Shown: piece after piece, positions 8,840 to 16,328 of the stretch
How positions within the stretch are numbered: position 1 is the first letter of the stretch
Layout: each line of letters begins with the position of its first letter
Assembly (NCBI RefSeq): GCF_000718555.1
Contig: NZ_JOAN01000023.1
Location: 62,001 to 126,000, forward strand
Length of the DNA: 64,000 nucleotides
From: Micromonospora chokoriensis
GTDB taxonomy: Bacteria; Actinomycetota; Actinomycetes; Mycobacteriales; Micromonosporaceae
Direction: 5' to 3'
The notes under the pieces: model-generated
The model's database searches: none
What the model saw: the letters and a program-made list of their open reading frames with translations, nothing else
Told to the model about the DNA's origin: nothing
Program-made: the position numbers and the translations under genes

Positions 8840-9598
8840 TCAGACGTCCGCGCGATCGATCCACTCCACGGTCGCGAACAGGTTCGGCCGGGGCACCACG
8901 AGGGCCGCCTCGAGCAACGCGGACTCCCGCGCATCCTCGACCACCTGCCGCCACGGCTTGCCCACGTCAAGCGGCTCATCGACCGACTCGTGGCCGTTCC
9001 AGAACGCGCGACCGTCGATCACCGCCCACAGCATGAAGTACAGCACCGCCTGATCGTGGTCGGCCAGGTCGTTGACGACGTCCACAAGCCGGGCAGACGG
9101 CCACGCCGACTGGATGCTGGCGGCTGTCGTCCGCAACGCCGCCGTCAACGGCGGCAGGACTTCGTGGCGTGCTCCCAGCGCCGTCAACGCGGCACGGATC
9201 GCCACCGCCTCGGACCAGTCCAACTCGCCACCGCTGAGCCGCTGCTGCCGATACGCGGCCCGCAGTTGCGGCACCGCCTCCCGAACGCCGAGTTCGGCGA
9301 CCGCCCGCGCCGACCACTCCCGCACCGTCTCGTCCGCACTGCCGAGCAGGTCGATGAGCACCGGTCCCGCGGCGGCGTCGCCGAGGTGCTCGAAGACCTC
9401 GATCGCGCACAGCTGGCCAAATGGGTCCAGCGATCCCACAGCGGCCGACAGCGGCTGAACCACCTCGCCCCCGATCGAGATCAGCTCAGCCTTCGCCGCC
9501 TCGGCGACCTCGGTCGAGTCGTCGTCCAGCAGACCGATAAGCCGCGCGATCGCGTTCACCACAGCCGCGAAGTCTGCCGCACGAAGCTCGGCGTCCAC
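8840..9598 (-). CDS. HEAT-repeat protein
   Basis: Helical repeats of about 35 residues are visible, for example IARLIGLLDDDSTEVAEAAKAELIS, VVQPLSAAVGSLDPFGQLCAIEVFE, PVLIDLLGSADETVREWSARAV and AVPQLRAAYRQQ. These are HEAT/PBS-lyase-like repeats used as a protein-binding scaffold. The last 80 residues (AWPSARLVDVVNDLADHDQAVLYFML) look like a separate capping region. It may share a promoter region with the next gene upstream, but the spacing to the methyltransferase is 39 bp. No enzymatic motif is visible and the partner is unknown. It ends 60 bp upstream of the divergently oriented start region of the AbiEii-type gene. Confidence 0.7.
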   Translation of the reverse strand: MDAELRAADFAAVVNAIARLIGLLDDDSTEVAEAAKAELISIGGEVVQPLSAAVGSLDPFGQLCAIEVFEHLGDAAAGPVLIDLLGSADETVREWSARAVAELGVREAVPQLRAAYRQQRLSGGELDWSEAVAIRAALTALGARHEVLPPLTAALRTTAASIQSAWPSARLVDVVNDLADHDQAVLYFMLWAVIDGRAFWNGHESVDEPLDVGKPWRQVVEDARESALLEAALVVPRPNLFATVEWIDRADV

Positions 9599-9637
9599 CA
9601 GCAGAATCCGTCGCTCACGTCCCAGACCTGAGGCCGG

Positions 9638-10468
9638 TCAGAAGAGCCGGGCCTGTCCTTCTGCGGCCTCTCGAAGCGCCGCCGAGTACTTCACGGTGCC
9701 GCCGGAGGTGCCGTAGTCGAGGCGGCGGACCTCGCTCGTCCGGCGGAGCATCGTGACGCTGTTCTGCGTCAGCTTGTGCGACTCCAGCAGATTGACCATC
9801 TCCAGTTCTCCTGGATTCGCCTGCTGGAAACGACGCAGGTAGCGCAGAATTGCCTCACCTTCGGGATAGGTCATGAGGTAATGCATCAACAACACGCCGC
9901 CGTCAGGGTTGATGCGCTCCCAGAAGTGCTCGAAGAAATAGAGGCACTCCCAGGCGTCGACCCAGGCGAGGTCGATGACGTCGTAGTCGGCCGGCAGTTT
10001 GTCACCGCACTCCCGAACGTCGGAGTTGACCACGGTGACCAATTCGTCGACGGACAACTCCCGAAGCACCTCGAGCACCCGACTCGCGGAGGAGAACGGG
10101 TTGGACAGATCATCGACGGCGACCAAGCGGGGATCGTACGGGCGGAGGTGGAAGGTCGGCGCGGCCAGCGCCGGTTCCTCGTTGAGCCACTCGTCGTGCA
10201 GGCCACGGGCGAGGTGCCGCCCGGTCTTCGCCGCGAGCCCGCGGGCCTCGGCGGCGACCTGCTCGCGCACGTCGGCGAGCGCCGCAACGAGGAACGGGGT
10301 GGTGTAACCCATGCCCACCTCGAGCACCCGGGCCGGCCGCAGCAGGTGGACCAGGTTGACCAGCAGCGGGGCCACCACGTCGGTGCCCATCTCCGGCACC
10401 CGAATGCCGGCGACGACGCGCTGGAACTCCGGGCTGACGGTGCGATCCACGCGCATTCGAGGCTCCAC
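9638..10468 (-). CDS. Class I SAM-dependent methyltransferase
   Basis: The SAM-binding motif I reads ARVLEVGMGYTTPFLVAAL, with a later DVIDLAWVDAWECLYFFEHFWERINPDGGVLLMHYL region that matches motifs IV to VI of class I enzymes. The start is uncertain: GTG 10468 lies 3 bp after the RidA stop, while ATG 10456 gives a slightly shorter protein. It forms a two-gene unit with RidA at the edge of the NRPS-PKS cluster. If it belongs to the cluster it could O-methylate the hydroxymalonyl unit, since no FkbG homologue sits in the FkbHIJK-like cassette. That is inference only; similar proteins methylate many small molecules. Confidence 0.72.
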   Translation of the reverse strand: MEPRMRVDRTVSPEFQRVVAGIRVPEMGTDVVAPLLVNLVHLLRPARVLEVGMGYTTPFLVAALADVREQVAAEARGLAAKTGRHLARGLHDEWLNEEPALAAPTFHLRPYDPRLVAVDDLSNPFSSASRVLEVLRELSVDELVTVVNSDVRECGDKLPADYDVIDLAWVDAWECLYFFEHFWERINPDGGVLLMHYLMTYPEGEAILRYLRRFQQANPGELEMVNLLESHKLTQNSVTMLRRTSEVRRLDYGTSGGTVKYSAALREAAEGQARLF

Positions 10469-10471
10469 CGC

Positions 10472-10879
10472 TCAGTCGGCGCCGACGACGGCGGTGACCT
10501 CGATCTCGATCAGCGCATCGTCGCGGAACAGCTTCGACACCTCGACGGTCGTGCTGGTCGGAAGATCACCGGTGAAGTACTTCCCGCGCACCGCCGCGTA
10601 CTCGGCGCGGTGGGCCATGTCGGTGAGGTAGGTCCGGATGTTGATCACATCGGCGAAGGTCGCGCCGTGCGCGGCGAGGAGCTGACCGATGATCTCCAGG
10701 GTCCGCTCGGCCTGCGCCGTCATGTCGCCCGGCCCGATGATCTCGCGGTTGTCGTCGTCGAGGGCGACCTGACCGGAAAGAACGAGCAGCGTGGTGTCGC
10801 CGAGGCGCACCTCGGCGACCTGGGAGTAGGGCCCCGCCGGGGCGGGTGCTCCGCTCGGGTTCACCAGTCTCATCTGCAT
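10472..10879 (-). CDS. RidA family enamine/imine deaminase
   Basis: The 135-residue protein has the YjgF/YER057c/UK114 pattern: an early PYSQVAEVRLGDTTLLVLSGQVALD, a central ADVINIRTYLTDMAHRAEYAAVRGKYF, and a C-terminal STTVEVSKLFRDDALIEIEVTAVV. Family members hydrolyse reactive enamine/imine intermediates. RidA-like proteins also occur in natural-product clusters, where they act on imines or related intermediates. The catalytic Arg is expected in the NIRTYL region. It heads a minus-strand pair with the methyltransferase, and is divergent from the dehydrogenase at 11053 across 173 bp that probably carry both promoters. Confidence 0.85.
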   Translation of the reverse strand: MQMRLVNPSGAPAPAGPYSQVAEVRLGDTTLLVLSGQVALDDDNREIIGPGDMTAQAERTLEIIGQLLAAHGATFADVINIRTYLTDMAHRAEYAAVRGKYFTGDLPTSTTVEVSKLFRDDALIEIEVTAVVGAD

Positions 10880-11052
10880 TGTCTGCTACCTCGCACCGGG
10901 ATCCGGAGAAATACCTTCGTCAACCTACGGACGCCGGGGACGTTACCACAATCAGTGGTGAACGCCATTCCCCTGCCAGAATCGGTGAGTCACAAGTAGT
11001 TGTAATAATTGCAGCGTTGTCCCATCGTCAGCTCGACGGTTACACTTCTTCA

Positions 11053-11907
11053 ATGCAGCTCCGAATCGCATTCCTCGGGCTCGGCCGGATGGGTCTGCCC
11101 ATGGCGATCCGGCTGGCCCGCGCGGGTCACGACCTCGCCGTCTGGAACCGAACCGCCGACCGGGCGGCGGAGGCCGTCGCCGCAGGCGCCCACGGTGCCG
11201 CCAGCGCCCAGGAGGCGGTCGCCGGCCGGCAGCTCGTGATCACGATGCTCAGCGACCCCGGCGCGGTGCTCGGCCTCCTCGACGGGCTCACCCTCGACCC
11301 GGGCACCGCCCTGGTCGAGATGTCCACCATCGGGCCGGACGCGGTGGCCGAGCTGCGCAAGCGGCTGCCCGCAGAGGTGCCGCTGGTCGACGCGCCGGTG
11401 CTGGGCAGCGTCCCCCAGGCGCAGAGCGGCGCGTTGCACATCTTCGCCGGCGGGTCGGCGGAGGACGTGGCCCGCTGCGCGCCGGTGCTGTCCGAGCTGG
11501 GCACCGTGGAACACGTTGGCGCCCTGGGCGATGGGGCCGCCGTCAAGCTCGTGGTCAACGTCGCCACCATCAACTCGGCCGTGCTCCTCGGCGAGGCACT
11601 GAGCCTGGCCACCCGGCTGGGCATCGCCCGAGAGACCGCCTTCGACGCGCTCAGCCGCACCACGCTGGCCCCGATCACCGGGGTGATGCGTCCCAGACTG
11701 GCCGCCTCCCACCAGCCGACGCTTTTCGCGTTGGGGCACGCCGAGAAGGACCTGCGTCTGGCCTTGGAGGCCGGTGCCCGCCCCGACGGCGTGATCGCGG
11801 CGGCTCGGCGGGCCCTGGCCGAGGGCCGCGACGCCGGCCTGGGTGACGAGGACGTGAGCGCGATCATCAGGACCCTCGCCGAAGGGTCCACCCGCCCGGC
11901 GGGTTGA
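11053..11907 (+). CDS. NAD(P)-dependent beta-hydroxyacid dehydrogenase (HIBADH / NamA-type)
   Basis: The N-terminus is a classic dinucleotide fold (IAFLGLGRMGLPMAIRLARAG), and MSTIGPDAVAELRKRL marks the substrate loop. The active-site helix reads GDGAAVKLVVNVATINSAVLLGEAL, with the family Lys within GAAVKLV. C-terminal helices include HAEKDLRLALEAGA. I start it at ATG 11053 because the Rossmann strand begins 4 residues later; the longer open frame upstream has no family sequence. Relatives oxidise 3-hydroxyisobutyrate or reduce imines. It is followed 47 bp later by the KASIII-like gene and probably forms an operon with it, so it may supply or tailor a unit of the NRPS-PKS product. Confidence 0.85.
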   Translation: MQLRIAFLGLGRMGLPMAIRLARAGHDLAVWNRTADRAAEAVAAGAHGAASAQEAVAGRQLVITMLSDPGAVLGLLDGLTLDPGTALVEMSTIGPDAVAELRKRLPAEVPLVDAPVLGSVPQAQSGALHIFAGGSAEDVARCAPVLSELGTVEHVGALGDGAAVKLVVNVATINSAVLLGEALSLATRLGIARETAFDALSRTTLAPITGVMRPRLAASHQPTLFALGHAEKDLRLALEAGARPDGVIAAARRALAEGRDAGLGDEDVSAIIRTLAEGSTRPAG

Positions 11908-11954
11908 GGCCGGAGGCGCCACCCGTCAGGCGGGTTGAGCGGGAGGAGTGTGGC

Positions 11955-12908
11955 GTGGCGGCAATCGTCGACTTCGAGGTGCGGCTGCCCTCCGGGCACG
12001 CCGACGTACGGGACATGCAGCAGGCTTCCGGGTTGGCCCTGGCCGAGATCCTGGAGATCACCCACGCCGAGCAGTTCCCTGTCCTGGACGAGTACGAGAC
12101 CGCCTGGGAGCTCGCCGCGGAGGCCGCCGGCACGGTGCTCAAGCGCAGCGGCGTCCCGCCGGCCGACGTCGACCTGGTGCTCTACGCCGGTTCCGGCGAG
12201 TGGGACCGGCCGTTCTGGTCACCGGCCGCGAGGGTCGCCGCCGAACTGGGCATCGAACGGGCACACTGCTTCGAGGTGTCCAACTTCTGCAACGCGGCGA
12301 TGACGGCCGTGCAGCTCGCGGCCGACAAGGTCAGCCTCGGGCGAGCCAGACACGCCCTAGTCCTCATCGGGGACCGGCTGAGTCAACTGGTCGACTACCA
12401 GGACCCCGAGTCGAAGGCGCTGTTCAACTTCGGCGACGCACCCGCCGCCGTCCTCGTCGGCCGTGATGGGCCGCTCGAACTGCTGCACTCGCAGATGCGC
12501 ACGGAGCCGGAGTGGGCCGACTACTACTCCGGCGACATCGAGGACGACCGCGTCGTCATGCGTCGGCGGGGCCACCGCAGAGGGCTTGGCGACGCATACC
12601 TGCGCAACTTCGTGGAGCTGACCAACGACACACTGTTCACACTGGATCTGGCCCCGGCCGACGTGCGTTACTTCCTCATCAACCAGGGCGACCGCAACAT
12701 GCACGAACGGGTCCTCGAGGCGTTGGGCATAGCCGCGCAACGATCGGTGTTCAACTACCACCGCTACGGGCACATGGGCGGCTCGGACCCGTTCATCGCC
12801 CTCGGCCAACTCATGGACGAGGGACGGCTCTCGCCCGGTGACGTGGTGCTGGTGGCGAGCAGCGGGATGGGCTTCTCCTGGGGCGTGACCGCGCTGCGCC
12901 GCAGCTGA
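11955..12908 (+). CDS. KASIII-like (FabH-like) acyltransferase, altered triad Cys112-Asn243-His273
   Basis: The 317-residue thiolase-fold protein matches FabH in length and has Cys112 in VSNFCNAAMTA, at the same number as E. coli FabH Cys112. Where FabH has the catalytic His (HQAN motif, His244) this protein reads INQGD with Asn243. Where FabH has Asn274 (GNTSAA) it reads YGHMGGSDPF with His273. The C-terminal GMGFSWGVTALR fits the family. The GTG at 11955 is chosen for the GGGAGGAG just upstream. It may transfer or condense an unusual acyl group rather than make acetoacetyl-ACP. It converges on the IS630-like gene with a 6-bp gap. Confidence 0.8.
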   Translation: MAAIVDFEVRLPSGHADVRDMQQASGLALAEILEITHAEQFPVLDEYETAWELAAEAAGTVLKRSGVPPADVDLVLYAGSGEWDRPFWSPAARVAAELGIERAHCFEVSNFCNAAMTAVQLAADKVSLGRARHALVLIGDRLSQLVDYQDPESKALFNFGDAPAAVLVGRDGPLELLHSQMRTEPEWADYYSGDIEDDRVVMRRRGHRRGLGDAYLRNFVELTNDTLFTLDLAPADVRYFLINQGDRNMHERVLEALGIAAQRSVFNYHRYGHMGGSDPFIALGQLMDEGRLSPGDVVLVASSGMGFSWGVTALRRS

Positions 12909-12914
12909 GCCGGC

Positions 12915-13916
12915 TCAGCACCCGACCGGCACTGGCGGCCTGACGCCTCCTGCCCCCGGAAACGACGGGAACCAGACGAGCGGCTCGCCGGACCAGGCGC
13001 CCCCCACGGTCGCCAACCCGATCAGGTCACGAGGCCGTTCGAGCCGCCCCGCCCACCGTTCCAACAGCCGGTGCCAGCTCTGCACCGCCGGCACCGGATG
13101 CAGCTGGAACCGAGGGCGGGCGCTCAGCCAGGCACGGACGGCCGGGTGTTCGCGCGCGCTCTGCCCGGCGCAGGCGACGTGCACATCCCATTCGGGCGGC
13201 ACCCGCGCGTCGAGTGCGGAGAAGAAGTCGAGAACCTTCTCAGGGGCCGAGCCGGGGGTCAGGGCGGCCGGAGTCAGGGGCATCGCGCGGATCACGTCGA
13301 GCAGGCGCTGGTGCCGGGGGTCGCAGGCGGCCCGGGTGGCGAAGGAGCGGAGGCCGGGGCCCGGCCCAGGCTGGCCTCGCTCCGCCGCCAACGCCAGAAT
13401 CCGGTCACCAGCCGCGATCCGCAGCCCGGCCACCGAACGGACCGCCTCCGCGAAGCATGGATCCTGGAAGAGCCGCCAGGTGGCCACCTGGTGGGGCCGC
13501 AGGCCCGCCGCCCGCCAGAGCCGGGAGACAGCGGTCTGGTTGAGCCCCGCCACCGCCGCCATGGCTCGTGTCGACCAGAACCCGGCCCCGGCCGGCGGTG
13601 CCGTCTGGAGCGTCCAGGCCACCACCGCGTCGATCTGCGCCGCGGTAATCCGCCGGCTGGCTCCTGGCCGCGGCCCGTCGAGCAGACCGGCGAGCCGCTT
13701 GTCGACGAAGCGGGCCCGCCACTTGCCCGCCGTGTGCAGCCCCACCTCCAACTTCGTGGCGACATCCTTGTTGGACAGCCCTTCCGCGCTGGCCAGCACG
13801 ATCCGTGCGCGCAGGGCGAGGCGATCTCCGCTCGTCCATGCCGCCCACTCCTCCAGCGTCCGGCGCTCGCGCTCGGAGAGGATCAGCTCGGCCTTCGGTC
13901 GCCCCCGTGCGGCCAT
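12915..13916 (-). CDS. IS630-type transposase homologue, catalytically inactivated; possible operon regulator
   Basis: The first 130 residues keep the IS630 DNA-binding region well: GRPKAELILSERERRTLEEWA, RIVLASAEGLSNKDVATKLEV, GKWRARFVDKRLAGLLDGPR. The catalytic half is degenerate. Active relatives read roughly LCVDEKSQ for the first Asp and LILDNYATHK for the second; here these positions read LALAAERGQ and VACAGQSARE, so both Asp residues are Ala. The third acid survives in SWHRLLERW. The frame is intact over 333 residues. It starts 5 bp after the luciferase-like monooxygenase stop, so it is the last gene of the biosynthetic operon. I see no terminal inverted repeats or target duplication. 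A regulatory role is inference. Confidence 0.8.
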   Translation of the reverse strand: MAARGRPKAELILSERERRTLEEWAAWTSGDRLALRARIVLASAEGLSNKDVATKLEVGLHTAGKWRARFVDKRLAGLLDGPRPGASRRITAAQIDAVVAWTLQTAPPAGAGFWSTRAMAAVAGLNQTAVSRLWRAAGLRPHQVATWRLFQDPCFAEAVRSVAGLRIAAGDRILALAAERGQPGPGPGLRSFATRAACDPRHQRLLDVIRAMPLTPAALTPGSAPEKVLDFFSALDARVPPEWDVHVACAGQSAREHPAVRAWLSARPRFQLHPVPAVQSWHRLLERWAGRLERPRDLIGLATVGGAWSGEPLVWFPSFPGAGGVRPPVPVGC

Positions 13917-13921
13917 GTCGG

Positions 13922-14974
13922 TCAGCTCGCGGCAGGGGCGAACCGCAACCGGAGCTCGTTGAGCTGGTCCAGCCCGGCCAACACCGCTTTGTCCGGCAGC
14001 CCGAAGTCGATCAGGCAGGCCACCTCGTCCACCCCGATCTCCCGCAGCCGGCTCGCCACCCCGTACGCCTTGTCCACGGTGCCCAGCAGACCCCCCTCGT
14101 CGAAGTATCGCTGGAACGACCGCTCAACCAGGAAGTCCAGCTCGTCCGGGGGCAGGCGGGCCGGGTCGATGCTGCGCTTGCCGTCCAGCCGGGACCCGAG
14201 GATCAGGTGCAGCGAACTGCGGATGTAGTCACTCAACGCGGGCCGTACGAGGTCCCGCGTCTCGTCCTCGTCGTCGCCGAGGTGGGTGTGGACCATGAGG
14301 GCCACGTGACCGGGCCAGTCGCCGGGCCGGGCCGCGACGGCCTCCCGGTACACGGCGATCTTTCCGGCCAGCTCGTCGAGGTCCTGGCCGAGCAGGTGGG
14401 TCAGCAGGCCCGCGCCGAGCTGACCGGCGGTGCGGAAGGTCTCCACCGCGCCGCCGCTGGTCAGCCAGATCGGCAGCTCCGCCTGCACCGGCGGCGGAAA
14501 GACGCGTACCTGCCGGGTCTCCCCGACGCCGTCGGTGGCGGTGATCGACTCGCCCCGCCACAGCGCCCGGACCTGCTCGGCGTACTCCGCGAGGAGGGCG
14601 CGGCGGTCGGCGTACGTCTCCGGCCGGAGCACGAAGTCGGCCGCGTGCCAACCCGAGGCGAGGGAGACGCCGACCCGGCCGTTGGAGAGGTTGTCCACCA
14701 TGGCCCACTCCTCGGCGATGCGCAGCGGGTGGTGCAGTGGCGCGACCACGCTGCCCGCGCGGATCGCCACCCGGCTGGTCACCGCCGCGACCGCCGCGCT
14801 GGTGACAGCGGGGTTCGGGTACAGGCCGCCGAACGGGTGGAAGTGACGTTCCGGCGTCCAGACCGCGGCGAAGTCGTTGGCGTCGGCGAACCGCGCGCCC
14901 TCCAACAGAACGCGGTACCGGTCGTTCTGCCCGAGGCGGCTGTCGTTGGCAAAGTAGAAGAGGCTGAAGTCCAT
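13922..14974 (-). CDS. Luciferase-like flavin monooxygenase of the secondary-metabolism (MupA/Atu3640-like) type
   Basis: The protein begins MDFSLFYFANDSRLGQ, typical of the luciferase-like monooxygenases found beside NRPS and PKS genes. It continues with AVWTPERHFHPFGGLYPNPAVTSAAVAAVTSRVAIRAGSVV and RIAEEWAMVDNLSNGRVGVSLASGWH, the flavin and substrate pocket segments. At 350 residues it has normal length. Such enzymes use reduced flavin and oxygen to hydroxylate a substrate that is often carrier-bound. The ATG at 14974 lies 4 bp after the MFS stop, so the two are co-transcribed. The separate flavin reductase at 31391 is a plausible partner. Confidence 0.85.
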   Translation of the reverse strand: MDFSLFYFANDSRLGQNDRYRVLLEGARFADANDFAAVWTPERHFHPFGGLYPNPAVTSAAVAAVTSRVAIRAGSVVAPLHHPLRIAEEWAMVDNLSNGRVGVSLASGWHAADFVLRPETYADRRALLAEYAEQVRALWRGESITATDGVGETRQVRVFPPPVQAELPIWLTSGGAVETFRTAGQLGAGLLTHLLGQDLDELAGKIAVYREAVAARPGDWPGHVALMVHTHLGDDEDETRDLVRPALSDYIRSSLHLILGSRLDGKRSIDPARLPPDELDFLVERSFQRYFDEGGLLGTVDKAYGVASRLREIGVDEVACLIDFGLPDKAVLAGLDQLNELRLRFAPAAS

Positions 14975-14978
14975 CCGG

Positions 14979-16328
14979 TCAGCTCCTGTCAGATGAGAGG
15001 GGATCGCCGGCCGACTCGTCGTCGGACATTGTCGCCGGCTGGTCCTCCGCAGACCTGGTGTCGGACACCGTCGGCGGCTCGGCCGCGGCGGAAACGCCGC
15101 TGCGGGTCGCGTCCTTACCCGCCGCGCGTACCACGGCGGGAGCGAACAGGCCGGCGAGGCACATGACCGCGCCGAAGATGAGCCAACCGGGCCAGCCGAG
15201 ACCGATGATGAGCACGGTCGCGGCGAACGGGGTGATGGTGGAGCCGAGTTGGGTCGACATGCCGAACAGCCCCTGGTACTGGCCGTGGCTGCCCTCGGGA
15301 GCCAGCCCGTACGCCAACGACCACGCTCCCGAGCTGTGCAACATCTCGCCGAGCACGTGCACGAGGGCGCCGGCGAGCAGGGCCGCCGCCGCAGCCCAGA
15401 CGGGCAGGCCACCGGCGAGGGCGAAGAGCACGCAGCAGGCGGCGAGCACCAGGCCGGCCCGCTGCCAGGCCCGGGCACCACCGTCCAGGCGCTCCGCTCC
15501 CCGACTGACCCGCACCTGTAGCAGCACCACGCAGATCGTGTTGATCACGAGAATGACGGGATAGAGCGCGGTGGGGGCCTCGGTGCGTTGCGCGATCCAG
15601 ATGGGCAGCGCCACCGTCAGCAGCGGCCCGTTCATCACCAGCAGCGCGTTGAGCACGACGAACGCCGCGTAGGGCCGGTCCCGCAGCACGACCAGGCTGG
15701 GCCGCACCTCGGTGTTGCGGGTCGGCGGCACGACCGGCACCCGCAGGTAGGCCAGGCCGGCGACCGCGAACAGCAGCCCCGCGAGGAGCAGCAGCGTCCG
15801 GTAGCCCGCCTGGGAGTCGAAGTAGAGCCCGATCCCACCGATTACCGCGCCGAAGCTGACGCCGAGGTTGGCCACGGCGCGGAAGTACGACCAAGCCCGG
15901 ACCCGTTCCTCCGGCGGCACCACGCCGGCGACCAGCGCCCCCCGGGACGCGTCGGTGGCTGACTCGCCGGCCAGCACCAGGCAGGCGACGGCCGTCAGCC
16001 ACCAGAAGTTGGTGACGAAGGCGTATCCGCAGGTGACCAGCCCGAGGGCCAGCATGGCGAGCACGGTGGCGTTGCGGGGCCCGAAGATATCGGCGGCGTG
16101 ACCGGCCGGCACCGCGACCAGCATGCCGACCGCCGCCCCGATGGTCAGCGCCAGGCCGACCTTGGTGGCCGAGATGCCGATCGACGTGGTGAAGTACAGC
16201 ACGCTGACCGACATGATGATTCCGTGCGCGGCGGTCTTGGCCAGATTGCTCAGCGACACCACGCGCACCACGCCGGCGGGTGGGACGAGTTCCGCCGTGG
16301 CGGCACGCAGCCGGGCAAGCGCCGTCAC
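14979..16328 (-). CDS. MFS exporter of the NRPS-PKS operon
   Basis: About twelve membrane segments are visible, starting after a short cytosolic leader with VVRVVSLSNLAKTAAHGIIMSVSVLYFTTSIG. A GHAADIFGPRNATVLA loop follows helix 2, as in the major facilitator family. The last 45 residues are acidic and disordered. The start is GTG 16328, whose bases overlap the TGA of the freestanding A-domain gene. Its place inside the biosynthetic operon makes product export or self-protection the likely job. Substrate specificity cannot be read from the sequence. Confidence 0.85.
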   Translation of the reverse strand: MTALARLRAATAELVPPAGVVRVVSLSNLAKTAAHGIIMSVSVLYFTTSIGISATKVGLALTIGAAVGMLVAVPAGHAADIFGPRNATVLAMLALGLVTCGYAFVTNFWWLTAVACLVLAGESATDASRGALVAGVVPPEERVRAWSYFRAVANLGVSFGAVIGGIGLYFDSQAGYRTLLLLAGLLFAVAGLAYLRVPVVPPTRNTEVRPSLVVLRDRPYAAFVVLNALLVMNGPLLTVALPIWIAQRTEAPTALYPVILVINTICVVLLQVRVSRGAERLDGGARAWQRAGLVLAACCVLFALAGGLPVWAAAAALLAGALVHVLGEMLHSSGAWSLAYGLAPEGSHGQYQGLFGMSTQLGSTITPFAATVLIIGLGWPGWLIFGAVMCLAGLFAPAVVRAAGKDATRSGVSAAAEPPTVSDTRSAEDQPATMSDDESAGDPLSSDRS

